Positions 1 through 7,077 of a stretch of DNA of 64,000 nt are shown here, piece after piece. Origin of the DNA: JAVBLD01 sp031553705. Lineage in GTDB: Bacteria; Bacteroidota; Bacteroidia; Bacteroidales; Marinifilaceae. The position numbers were made by a program, and so were the translations under genes. Each line of letters opens with the position of its first letter. The stretch's first letter is position 1. The stretch is taken from assembly GCA_031553705.1 (NCBI GenBank), contig JAVBLD010000019.1:16998-80997 (forward strand), in the 5' to 3' direction. Under the pieces are notes generated by a model, which had not been told where the DNA came from, did no database searches, and worked only from the letters and a program-made list of their open reading frames with translations.

Positions 1-622
1 TTCCGGTCAATGCCCAGTCGCCTGACATTTTTTCGATGGTTTCGTCTGTCCATCTCGGTTTTATCGGCGCTAATGTCACCTTTTCCATCATTTGACCGAT
101 GATGCCGTCTGCCAGGATCATTGCCGGGTTTCTATATTTGAACGCCAGTTCGAAGCCTAAATCGACAAAGTCATTCATTTCCTGTACGGATGCGGGCGCT
201 AATACGATCAGATGGTAATCGCCGTGTCCACCTCCTTTAACAGCCTGGAAATAGTCGCTCTGGGCAGGCTGGATAGTGCCTAAGCCGGGGCCTCCCCTGG
301 AAACATTAACTACAAGACAGGGCAATTCGGCTCCTGCCAGATAGGTAAGTCCTTCTTGTTTTAAGCTTATCCCTGGGCTTGATGATGAGGTCATGATTTT
401 TTTGCCGCAGGCTGCTCCTCCGTATACCATGTTTATGGCGGCGACTTCGCTTTCGGCCTGTAATACGGTCATTCCGGTTTCTTCCCAGGGTTTACGTATC
501 ATAAGCGTCTCCATAATTTCCGATTGTGGTGTAATAGGATAGCCGAAATAACCGTCACATCCGCAGCGAATGGCTGCTTCAGCAATTACTTCATTGCCTT
601 TCATTAATTTTACTTCTGCCAT
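1..622 (-). CDS. vorB: 2-oxoacid:ferredoxin oxidoreductase alpha subunit VorB (partial)
   Basis: My translation of the minus strand from the ATG at 622 stays open to the window edge for about 207 codons, so the C-terminal part is missing. It begins MAEVKLMKGNEVIAEAA and carries the GYPITPQSE motif from residue 27, the pyrimidine/thiamine-interacting region of the POR/KOR/VOR alpha subunit. The family oxidatively decarboxylates 2-oxoacids (branched-chain oxoacids for Vor, 2-oxoglutarate for Kor) to acyl-CoA with reduction of ferredoxin, in the cytoplasm of anaerobes. It lies 16 bases downstream of a 2x[4Fe-4S] ferredoxin gene, the usual delta-alpha order; beta and gamma subunits should follow outside the window. 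Substrate (Vor or Kor) cannot be settled from sequence alone. Confidence 0.88.
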   Translation of the reverse strand, partial: MAEVKLMKGNEVIAEAAIRCGCDGYFGYPITPQSEIMETLMIRKPWEETGMTVLQAESEVAAINMVYGGAACGKKIMTSSSSPGISLKQEGLTYLAGAELPCLVVNVSRGGPGLGTIQPAQSDYFQAVKGGGHGDYHLIVLAPASVQEMNDFVDLGFELAFKYRNPAMILADGIIGQMMEKVTLAPIKPRWTDETIEKMSGDWALTG

Positions 623-638
623 TTTCGGTAGTTTTTGT

Positions 639-866
639 TTATTGTACATTTATTTTGTAGACAGTTATCACTGAATCAGGGCATACCAGGCCGCAACTTG
701 CACAGCCGATACATGCTTCCGGATTTTTCATATAAGAGTAGTGATAGCCTTTCCCGTTTACCTCGACATGTAATTCGAGTACCTGGGTCGGGCATGTTTC
801 GACACATAAACCACATCCTTTGCATTGTTCATTGTCGACGATGATAGCTCCTCTGAATTTTGCCAT
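639..866 (-). CDS. 2x[4Fe-4S] ferredoxin subunit of 2-oxoacid oxidoreductase
   Basis: A 75-residue protein with two complete four-cysteine clusters: C15, C18, C21, C25-P and C52, C55, C58, C62-P. This is the bacterial 2[4Fe-4S] ferredoxin pattern and matches the delta subunit (VorD/KorD) of four-subunit 2-oxoacid:acceptor oxidoreductases, which passes electrons from the thiamine site to soluble ferredoxin. It has no signal peptide, so it is cytoplasmic. It sits 16 bases upstream of vorB on the same strand and is surely co-transcribed with it. No Bacteroides-type -7 element was found in the 142 bases upstream, so the promoter is unplaced. Function is secure as a ferredoxin; membership of this complex is inferred from the neighbour. 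Confidence 0.9.
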   Translation of the reverse strand: MAKFRGAIIVDNEQCKGCGLCVETCPTQVLELHVEVNGKGYHYSYMKNPEACIGCASCGLVCPDSVITVYKINVQ

Positions 867-983
867 AATTAAAGTTATAAATTATAGAATAATATTCTGT
901 TTTTATTGATTTCTGTTATACTTAGCCAGTATAAAATTATAAATTAAAATCAAAACCGCAAAAAACGACCTTTTTTATTTTAA

Positions 984-1005
984 TCCCGGCCTCCGGACCG
1001 GGATA
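984..1005 (-). terminator. possible terminator after the aminotransferase gene
   Basis: Perfect 7-bp stem ATCCCGG / CCGGGAT with an 8-base loop, three bases past the aminotransferase stop codon. The run that follows on the minus strand is A-rich with T-runs only further on (a TTTTTT at 961-966 on that strand), so it is a hairpin with a poor T-tract; moderate support. Confidence 0.4.
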
Positions 1006-1008
1006 AAT

Positions 1009-2316
1009 TCAATGATCTTTTCTGAACCGTTCGATCCTCTCTTTTAATATATCCATTTTTTCCATGCCGATCTGGGAAACACAGACACGAAGACCTTCCC
1101 GCAGACTACCGCATGTTTTTAGTGTAATGGATGAGATCCCATAATAAAGCAACTCTTTTGCCAGGGCTGCCCCGGTCATTCCGGGATATGCAATAGTAAA
1201 ATAAAATCCGTCGCCTACTTTCTGATCGCCGTCTTTGTCATAAACGATGGTAAATCCGGCATCGGTATAAAGCTTTTTCACTATTTCCGCCCGTTGGCCA
1301 TACTCTCTGGCATCTGCGAGGATGTTCAGGGTGCCGTCGTTCGCTGCTTTAAGAATAGCGGCAATTGCGAATTGGGGCGAGTGGGCGGTACCTGATGTCT
1401 GGGTGTAGATCAGTTTATATGTAATGGTATACCCCAACTGGTCCGATTTGAACCGGGCCTGAAGATTTTCATACTTCTGGTTGAAAAGCTTGTCCGAAAT
1501 ACAGAGTAGCCCGAGACGCTGTCCTGCATAATTGAACAGTTTCGAACTGGAGATCATCAGGATGTAGTTGTCGGTATATTTTGCCACTGACGGTTGAAAC
1601 GGAGGAACGCCCGGTTTCGACAAGTCTTTCCGGAAATCCATCGCAAAATAGGCAAGATCTTCCAGTATAATTACATCGAACTCGTTGGCCAATTCGCCAA
1701 TGATTTTCAATTCCTGTTCCGTCAGACAAACCCATGTAGGGTTATTCGGGTTGCTGTAAAGAATTCCGGCAATGTTCCCTTTTTCAAGGTATTCCCTTAA
1801 TTTAATCCTTAGCTTTTCTCCCCTGAATTCATAGATGTCAAATGTAGCGTAAGGCTTTCCGATTACTTCCATCTGGGTTTTCTGAACCGGGAAACCGGGA
1901 TCGATGAATAAGATCGTATCTTTCCCTTTTTTACATTCGGTAACAGCCATCAGTGCGGCATAAGATGCTTGCATCGCACCGACCGTCGGAATAATCCCCG
2001 TAGGTTGGATATCGATGTCCATGAAGTTCTTTATAAAACGGGAAGCTTCGTTTGCTAAAGCAGGATTACCTTCCAGCATCGGATAGAACTGGGCGACTCC
2101 TGCTTTTAATGCTTCGATTTCTGCTTCTGTTCCTATTTTTGAAGGAGAAAGTCCCGGTACGCCCATTTCCATACGGATAAATTTCTCTCCGCTCTCTTTT
2201 TCCAGCAGGTTGGCTATTTTTACAATATCCCGGATAGATGCTTTGTCAAAGTCAGTGATATTACACTGTGCTATTTTTTTGTCTACAAGCTGTTTGTCAA
2301 TAATGTTATGTTGCAT
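1009..2316 (-). CDS. PLP-dependent aminotransferase, class I/II
   Basis: A 435-residue fold-type I aminotransferase. Visible landmarks are the NPNNPTW motif (residues 189-195), the PLP-ring aspartate in IILEDLAY (D220, Y223), the Schiff-base lysine in ISSSKLFNYAG (K259), the phosphate-binding arginine R267, and a late GLRVCVS segment with the carboxylate-binding arginine. Such enzymes move amino groups between amino acids and 2-oxoacids; the substrate is not readable here. It lies upstream of the ferredoxin/vorB genes on the same strand, separated by 142 bases and a hairpin, so it may feed oxoacids to that complex without being strictly in its operon. A TAAATTTG element at 2363-2370 is a suitable promoter. 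Confidence 0.85.
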   Translation of the reverse strand: MQHNIIDKQLVDKKIAQCNITDFDKASIRDIVKIANLLEKESGEKFIRMEMGVPGLSPSKIGTEAEIEALKAGVAQFYPMLEGNPALANEASRFIKNFMDIDIQPTGIIPTVGAMQASYAALMAVTECKKGKDTILFIDPGFPVQKTQMEVIGKPYATFDIYEFRGEKLRIKLREYLEKGNIAGILYSNPNNPTWVCLTEQELKIIGELANEFDVIILEDLAYFAMDFRKDLSKPGVPPFQPSVAKYTDNYILMISSSKLFNYAGQRLGLLCISDKLFNQKYENLQARFKSDQLGYTITYKLIYTQTSGTAHSPQFAIAAILKAANDGTLNILADAREYGQRAEIVKKLYTDAGFTIVYDKDGDQKVGDGFYFTIAYPGMTGAALAKELLYYGISSITLKTCGSLREGLRVCVSQIGMEKMDILKERIERFRKDH

Positions 2317-2362
2317 AGCATGGATTTAATGATGATTGCTTACATTCTGAAATAAGAATAGG

Positions 2363-2370
2363 CAAATTTA
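2363..2370 (-). promoter_or_regulatory. Bacteroides -7 element for the aminotransferase gene
   Basis: Minus-strand TAAATTTG matches the Bacteroidota consensus TAnnTTTG, about 47 bases before the start codon. No TTG was seen at the expected -33 position. Confidence 0.45.
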
Positions 2371-2674
2371 TTAAAAAAAATATGATTCCGGCGAATTTAA
2401 CTTATAATTAATAGCTTTAAGATCAATAAATATAGACCGGCGGTTATTCGGCTGGTTCTGATCATTTATTCTGGCTTTTTGTGTCGTGAAACTATCATCC
2501 GAATCCTGCCCCGTATTCTTTATTTTGATGGATTGTTTGGTTGATGAACCGATTTTTAGTTTAATTTTGTGCAGGACAAGATATTTGTCTGAAGAGATTA
2601 TGGACTTTGAACCGGAAGGTCGAAAATCGTAAAACCGGAATTTTTATAGGCAACTTTATTTATTATTATTTAGA
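2371..2674. other. intergenic region between divergent genes
   Basis: About 300 bases between the divergent aminotransferase and permease genes. Apart from the -7 element on each strand (2363-2370 minus, 2562-2569 plus) I see no hairpin, repeat or small gene. Confidence 0.5.
2536..2569 (+). promoter_or_regulatory. promoter for the FtsX-type permease gene
   Basis: TAATTTTG at 2562-2569 (TAnnTTTG) with TTG at 2541-2543, 18 bases upstream, and TTTG at 2536-2539. Both elements of the Bacteroidota housekeeping promoter are present; the start codon is about 105 bases downstream. Confidence 0.5.
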
Positions 2675-3910
2675 GTGAATCTGGAATTATTTATTGCACG
2701 AAGGCTATTGAGAGGAGACGGGGGAAAAACCGTGTCCGTGCCTATTGTGAGGATTGCATTGGTAGGTATCGCCTTGGGAATCTGCGTTATGTTGCTGTCT
2801 ATTTTTATCATTACCGGTTTTAAGCAGGAGATTACCGACAAGTTATCCGGTTTCTTTGCCCATCTGAATATCGTCGCTTATGGAAACAGCAATACATACG
2901 CAGGCGATAAGATCATAGTGAATGATACCTTGCTGGCGGATTTGCAACGGATCGAGGGGGTAAAAGAGCAATATGTTTATGTGACAAAGCCGGCTATCCT
3001 GAAGAGCGAATATGAAATACACGGAGTAGTGCTGAAAGGGGTCGACTCGTTGTATTCCGGCCGCTTTTTTAAGGCCAACCTGAAGAACGGGACATTTCCT
3101 GATTATCACACCGGCGAGACGTCGAATGAGATATTGATTTCTTCATACGTTGCCGGCCTGTTGCATGTTACAACCGGAGACAAACTGACGGCTCATTTTA
3201 TTCAGGATCCTCCCAGGATAAGGGCGTTTACCGTAAAAGGGATTTATGATACAGGTTTTAGGGAATATGATGATATGCTGGTATTGTGCGATATCAGGCA
3301 TCTACAACGTTTGAATGATTGGCGGCCGGAAGAGGTGTCGGGAGTAGCCGTTACGTTAGACGACATAAAGCGGACCGAAGAAGCGGCAGCCGAAATGGAT
3401 AATTTATTGCCTTCGGATGCGGAGGAGCATTTTTATAAAATTGTGTCTTTGCGGGAAACGGCGCCGCAGGTATTCGATTGGTTGAGTCTGTTGAATATGA
3501 ATGTCTGGATTATTCTGATTTTGATAGTGGTCGTTGCCGGATTTAATATGGTATCCGGTTTATTGATTTTAATCCTGGATAAAACCACCCTGATCGGGAT
3601 ATTGAAGGCCTTGGGATACAAAAATGCAAATCTGAGGCGGCTGTTCCTTTATATTGCAGTGGGACTGATCGGACGGGGAATGCTGTGGGGGAATATGCTG
3701 GCATTGGCATTGGCGTGGCTGCAATATAGATTCCAGATCATCACGTTGGATCCGGAGTCTTACTATATGGATACGGTACCGATATATTTCAGCGTATTAT
3801 ACATGGTATTACTGAATGTGGGCGTGCTATTGGTTTCGGTATTTATGCTGATTGTGCCGACGATGTTGATTTCAAATATAAGGCCGATCAAAGCGATACA
3901 TTTCGAATAG
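2675..3910 (+). CDS. FtsX-like ABC permease (LolC/LolE/MacB type)
   Basis: A 411-residue membrane protein that begins with a GTG codon; no in-frame ATG near the N-terminus fits better because MNLELFIARRLL is the usual family start. It has one transmembrane helix at about 20-48, a large periplasmic MacB_PCD-like domain (about 50-265), and three more helices near 275-303, 322-346 and 372-402, i.e. the four-helix FtsX layout. The family works with a MacB/LolD-type ATPase to move lipoproteins or substrates out of the inner membrane. No ATPase gene is adjacent, so its partner is encoded elsewhere. In Bacteroidota such stand-alone permeases are commonly annotated as LolC/E-like; that role is inferred. 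Confidence 0.85.
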   Translation: MNLELFIARRLLRGDGGKTVSVPIVRIALVGIALGICVMLLSIFIITGFKQEITDKLSGFFAHLNIVAYGNSNTYAGDKIIVNDTLLADLQRIEGVKEQYVYVTKPAILKSEYEIHGVVLKGVDSLYSGRFFKANLKNGTFPDYHTGETSNEILISSYVAGLLHVTTGDKLTAHFIQDPPRIRAFTVKGIYDTGFREYDDMLVLCDIRHLQRLNDWRPEEVSGVAVTLDDIKRTEEAAAEMDNLLPSDAEEHFYKIVSLRETAPQVFDWLSLLNMNVWIILILIVVVAGFNMVSGLLILILDKTTLIGILKALGYKNANLRRLFLYIAVGLIGRGMLWGNMLALALAWLQYRFQIITLDPESYYMDTVPIYFSVLYMVLLNVGVLLVSVFMLIVPTMLISNIRPIKAIHFE

Positions 3911-3978
3911 CCTGGAAAAGTGGGAGCAGGATAGGGGTGGCGTTGTTTTCAATTGGAAATGAAGAATATATAGGATTG

Positions 3979-4740
3979 ATGAATTTTAGAGAAAAAATAT
4001 GGCGTAAGTTGTACCTTCACCGTTATGGTTTAATGGGGACCGTGATCTTTCATCTGGTAGTGGGAATAGCTCTGTTAGGCATCGGAATATCCAAACTGGA
4101 TACCCACACCGAATTGGAGTTGCAGGTAGATATACCTACGCGGGAAGAGGTCCAGAAACAGAAAGAGGAAGAGATACGGCAGGAGGAAAAACATAAACAG
4201 AATATAGAGGAGGAAGTGAACCAGATGCTTCGTATGGCCGCAGGTTCCGTAAGTAATGCGCAGGCGATCCATCGTTCTCAAAGCCGGGGAGAGGCGAATG
4301 TTCAACGCTATATTGAAGAGATGACGAACGAATTGGAGCAACAGGGAGAAGGGCATTATGCCATGCAGCGGGACAAGTATTACAGGCAGGACAGTATACA
4401 ATATGTTCGTGATCGCGATTTGCAGCAACAGCAGCTTGATTCGTTGAAGTCCACTTTTTATTCCGGAGAGAGTAGCGTCACCTATTCGTTGACAAGCCGT
4501 TTTGCCCGGTATATGCCGATCCCTGTTTTTAAGTGCGAGTTCGGGGGAAAAGTTGTGGTGTCGATCACGGTAAACCGAAAAGGAATTGTACAGAAGGCGA
4601 CCATTGAGTCTTCTTCGCAACAGGATGAATGCCTTTCGGAAGTGGCTGTAGATGCGGCTTTGCGATCCAGGTTCAATGAAAAACCCGATGCTCCTGTGAG
4701 CCAGACAGGAACAATTACATACATTTTTGTGAAACAATAA
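3979..4740 (+). CDS. TonB-like energy-transducer protein
   Basis: A 253-residue protein from the ATG at 3979. A GTG at 3937 would add 14 residues, but the short basic head MNFREKIWRKLYLHRYG followed by a single membrane helix (about 18-38) is the normal topology. A long charged Glu/Lys/Gln coiled-coil linker (about 48-165) spans the periplasm. The last 70 residues (VVVSITVNRKGIVQKATI ... GTITYIFVKQ) have the beta-alpha-beta pattern of the TonB C-terminal domain. It starts 68 bases after the permease and is probably co-transcribed with it. Unlike classical TonB the linker is acidic/basic rather than Pro-rich, so it may serve another trans-envelope contact. Confidence 0.7.
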   Translation: MNFREKIWRKLYLHRYGLMGTVIFHLVVGIALLGIGISKLDTHTELELQVDIPTREEVQKQKEEEIRQEEKHKQNIEEEVNQMLRMAAGSVSNAQAIHRSQSRGEANVQRYIEEMTNELEQQGEGHYAMQRDKYYRQDSIQYVRDRDLQQQQLDSLKSTFYSGESSVTYSLTSRFARYMPIPVFKCEFGGKVVVSITVNRKGIVQKATIESSSQQDECLSEVAVDAALRSRFNEKPDAPVSQTGTITYIFVKQ

Positions 4741-4771
4741 AAGATAGCTACTGTTTTTTACAAAAATTGAT

Positions 4772-4779
4772 TAACTTTG
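4772..4779 (+). promoter_or_regulatory. Bacteroides -7 element for the GH16-like gene
   Basis: TAACTTTG fits TAnnTTTG. It lies 27 bases before the ATG at 4807 and overlaps an alternative TTG start at 4777, which supports 4807 as the true start. Confidence 0.5.
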
Positions 4780-4806
4780 CTCTCGTGTAATAATACTATT
4801 TTATAT

Positions 4807-6225
4807 ATGGGCTTATTTTCGTTTTTATTTTCGAGAAATAAAATCATTCGTAAAACCGAAGAAGCAGAGTCGGTTAGGATGAAGTATCTGGGTGATTATG
4901 AACTTTTTACCAGAGTAGAACGGAGTGATGCATTAAAGCGTTATCGTGAATTGCAAGAGTATATAGAAAGTCCTCTGTTTAAAAAAAGGAAAAAGGAAGT
5001 GGATGCACTTTCTTATGAGAATAGCGAGTATTATACGGTAGAGAAAAAGCACAAGGCCTATTCAAAGCAGAGGAAACTACGCGACTATTACACAATTAAA
5101 GATTCTGAGGAATTTAAGGAATATACCCGTATAAAGGAGTCGGAGCAGTATACCGAGTTCATCCGGTTACGGGGCATTGTAGAAGCTTCCGGTTTTAGTA
5201 AGAAGATGTACCGGGATGAGTACGAAGCATATAAAAAGCTTCTGAAGGATTCCAAAATAGCGGCGTTGCTCAAATTTGAGAAAAATTCGAAATACAAGCA
5301 TTATGCAGAGTTGTTGGATACTTCGTTACCCAAGGAGTATGAGCAGTTGTCCGCTTTTATCCAGTCGGACGAATTTAAGAAGAACAAGGCTTACCTGCAA
5401 AATAAAAACAGATTCCAGACAACGGATGATTATAAATTGCAAAGCGAATACGAAACGCTGAAAAAGGACGCGGATATTTTGAAATATTTCGTGCTGGGTA
5501 AAGATCCCTATTTCAGTTCTATGAAGAAATGGGAGCCGGCTTTCGAAGATGATTTCAGTGCCGGGAAGCTGGATAGTGAAAAATGGATCACGAAATATTA
5601 TGCAGGCGAGCGTTTTTTGAAGGATACTTATGCCACCGGAGACGATGTGCAATTGTTTACCGATGACAATATCTCATTCAATCGCCAGTTTGTTTGTTTG
5701 AATTTTAAAAAGGAGTCGATCGTCGGAAAATATTGGGACACTCAGCTTGGAATAAAGGAGAAAAAATTCGAATATACTTCAGCCATGATCAGCACGGCTG
5801 GCTCCTACCGGCAGCTTTACGGTCGTTTTGAGGCAAAAATCAGATTGTCCCATTCGGCGGTTGCAGAGTGTTTCTGGTTGCTGGGAGATACCAGTGTGCC
5901 GCATGTAGAAATAATGAGAAGTAGTGTTGAAGGCGTGCGTGTCGGGGATATATATCCGGATCAAAAGTCGATTGGTCAAAGATCGCAGCTTTTGAATAAT
6001 CTCAAACTGGCAAACGAATATTATATATTCACCTTGGAGTGGACAAAAGAGAAGATGGTTTGGATGGTCAACGATTTCGTTGTAAAGGAGGTGCATGAAC
6101 ACATTCCTGATATTCCGATGTATATCATCTTTAGCCTTGGTGCTACCGAAGCTCCGGCAGAAAAATACCTGCCTGCCAAAATGGAGATAGGTTGGGTACG
6201 TACATTTAAACTAAAAGGCGAGTAA
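4807..6225 (+). CDS. cytoplasmic GH16-fold (laminarinase-like) protein with degenerate active site
   Basis: A 472-residue protein in two parts. Residues about 25-235 are a highly charged helical region with repeated units resembling Y-x2-L-x-x-[FY]-I-x-S-x-[EL]-F-K-K (for example near EYIESPLFKK and AFIQSDEFKK). Residues about 240-472 look like the GH16 / concanavalin-A-like beta-sandwich: EPAFEDDFSAGKLDSEKWI, a GRFEAKIRLS strand, FWLLGD, and FTLEWTKEKMVWMVND. The GH16 catalytic motif E-I-D-I-M-E aligns to H366-V-E-I-M-R371, so both glutamates are lost. There is no signal peptide. A binding role in the cytoplasm is inferred; the substrate is unknown. An N-terminal extension from a TTG at 4777 is possible but overlaps the promoter element. 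Confidence 0.7.
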   Translation: MGLFSFLFSRNKIIRKTEEAESVRMKYLGDYELFTRVERSDALKRYRELQEYIESPLFKKRKKEVDALSYENSEYYTVEKKHKAYSKQRKLRDYYTIKDSEEFKEYTRIKESEQYTEFIRLRGIVEASGFSKKMYRDEYEAYKKLLKDSKIAALLKFEKNSKYKHYAELLDTSLPKEYEQLSAFIQSDEFKKNKAYLQNKNRFQTTDDYKLQSEYETLKKDADILKYFVLGKDPYFSSMKKWEPAFEDDFSAGKLDSEKWITKYYAGERFLKDTYATGDDVQLFTDDNISFNRQFVCLNFKKESIVGKYWDTQLGIKEKKFEYTSAMISTAGSYRQLYGRFEAKIRLSHSAVAECFWLLGDTSVPHVEIMRSSVEGVRVGDIYPDQKSIGQRSQLLNNLKLANEYYIFTLEWTKEKMVWMVNDFVVKEVHEHIPDIPMYIIFSLGATEAPAEKYLPAKMEIGWVRTFKLKGE

Positions 6226-6280
6226 ACGATAGATACAACATGCAGGGTACGAGGTTCAGGATAAAGACGGATGGATTTTA

Positions 6281-6973
6281 ATGATTTACCCGATGAATTG
6301 GTTGACCTCTTTGATTGATTTGTTCTATCCCCGTTTATGTGTGGTTTGTGACAACAGCCTGATGAACGGGGAGTCGTTTTTCTGTTCCGTATGTCTGGCT
6401 GATTTTCCTTTTTCAGATATTGCTTTTACCCCGGAAGTCGGAGTACTCTCTTTTTTTGATCTGAGCGTCCGCCCGGAACGTTTTTATTCTCTGTTTTATT
6501 ACGATAAGCAAAGTAATTACCGGCATTTGGTTTATGCCGTCAAATACCATTCCAAAAAAGATCTGGGAGTTTGCCTGGGAAGGATGTTGGGACAAAAAAT
6601 GCGGGGCTGCACCGATGCCGATTGTATTGTTCCGGTACCGTTGCATAAAAAAAGAGAGAGACAGAGGGGATTTAACCAGGCATTTCAGATTGCTTTGGGT
6701 ATAGCGGAAGTGTTGAATATAGAGATTATAAATGACGTTGTTTTCCGGACTCGGAATAATATTTCACAAACCGGCAAGAGCATAGAAGAGCGCCGTCGAA
6801 ACGTGGAAGGCATATTTTCCCTACAGGCCCCCTGGCGCCTTGAGGGACGGCATGTCCTGATTGTGGACGATGTGATTACTACCGGAGCGACAACCCATGC
6901 ATGTCTGAATACATTGGCAGAGGTGGGAAATATCCGATTCAGCCTGGCATGTTTGGCTCAAACGAAATCTTAA
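6281..6973 (+). CDS. ComF family phosphoribosyltransferase-like protein
   Basis: A 230-residue ComF protein. A four-cysteine zinc finger (C20, C23, C35, C38) opens the protein, followed by a type I phosphoribosyltransferase domain with the PRPP loop VLIVDDVITTGATTHA near residues 193-208 and the KKRERQRGFNQA segment typical of ComF. In competent bacteria ComF acts at the inner face of the membrane to help take up single-stranded DNA; in Bacteroidota it is widespread but its role is less clear. It follows the GH16-fold gene by 55 bases on the same strand. Length is normal for the family. A second possible start lies at 6293 (MNWLTSLIDLF). Confidence 0.88.
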   Translation: MIYPMNWLTSLIDLFYPRLCVVCDNSLMNGESFFCSVCLADFPFSDIAFTPEVGVLSFFDLSVRPERFYSLFYYDKQSNYRHLVYAVKYHSKKDLGVCLGRMLGQKMRGCTDADCIVPVPLHKKRERQRGFNQAFQIALGIAEVLNIEIINDVVFRTRNNISQTGKSIEERRRNVEGIFSLQAPWRLEGRHVLIVDDVITTGATTHACLNTLAEVGNIRFSLACLAQTKS

Positions 6974-7025
6974 AGGATGCATGGGATTTTAAACGGAGTT
7001 GATCGTATTTTCAGTTTTAATCATA

Positions 7026-7033
7026 TATCTTTG
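7026..7033 (+). promoter_or_regulatory. Bacteroides -7 element for the Ig-like lipoprotein gene
   Basis: TATCTTTG fits TAnnTTTG, 44 bases before the start codon. A TTG at 6999-7001 is slightly too far upstream (24 bases) for a good -33. Confidence 0.45.
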
Positions 7034-7077
7034 CTGATCGGATAGGTACAAAGTATACTATATTAATGATGCAATAA

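Noticed and set aside
4075..4737. 220-codon open frame on minus opposite the TonB-like gene
   Set aside because: Antisense of a low-complexity charged linker; no start context or homology features.
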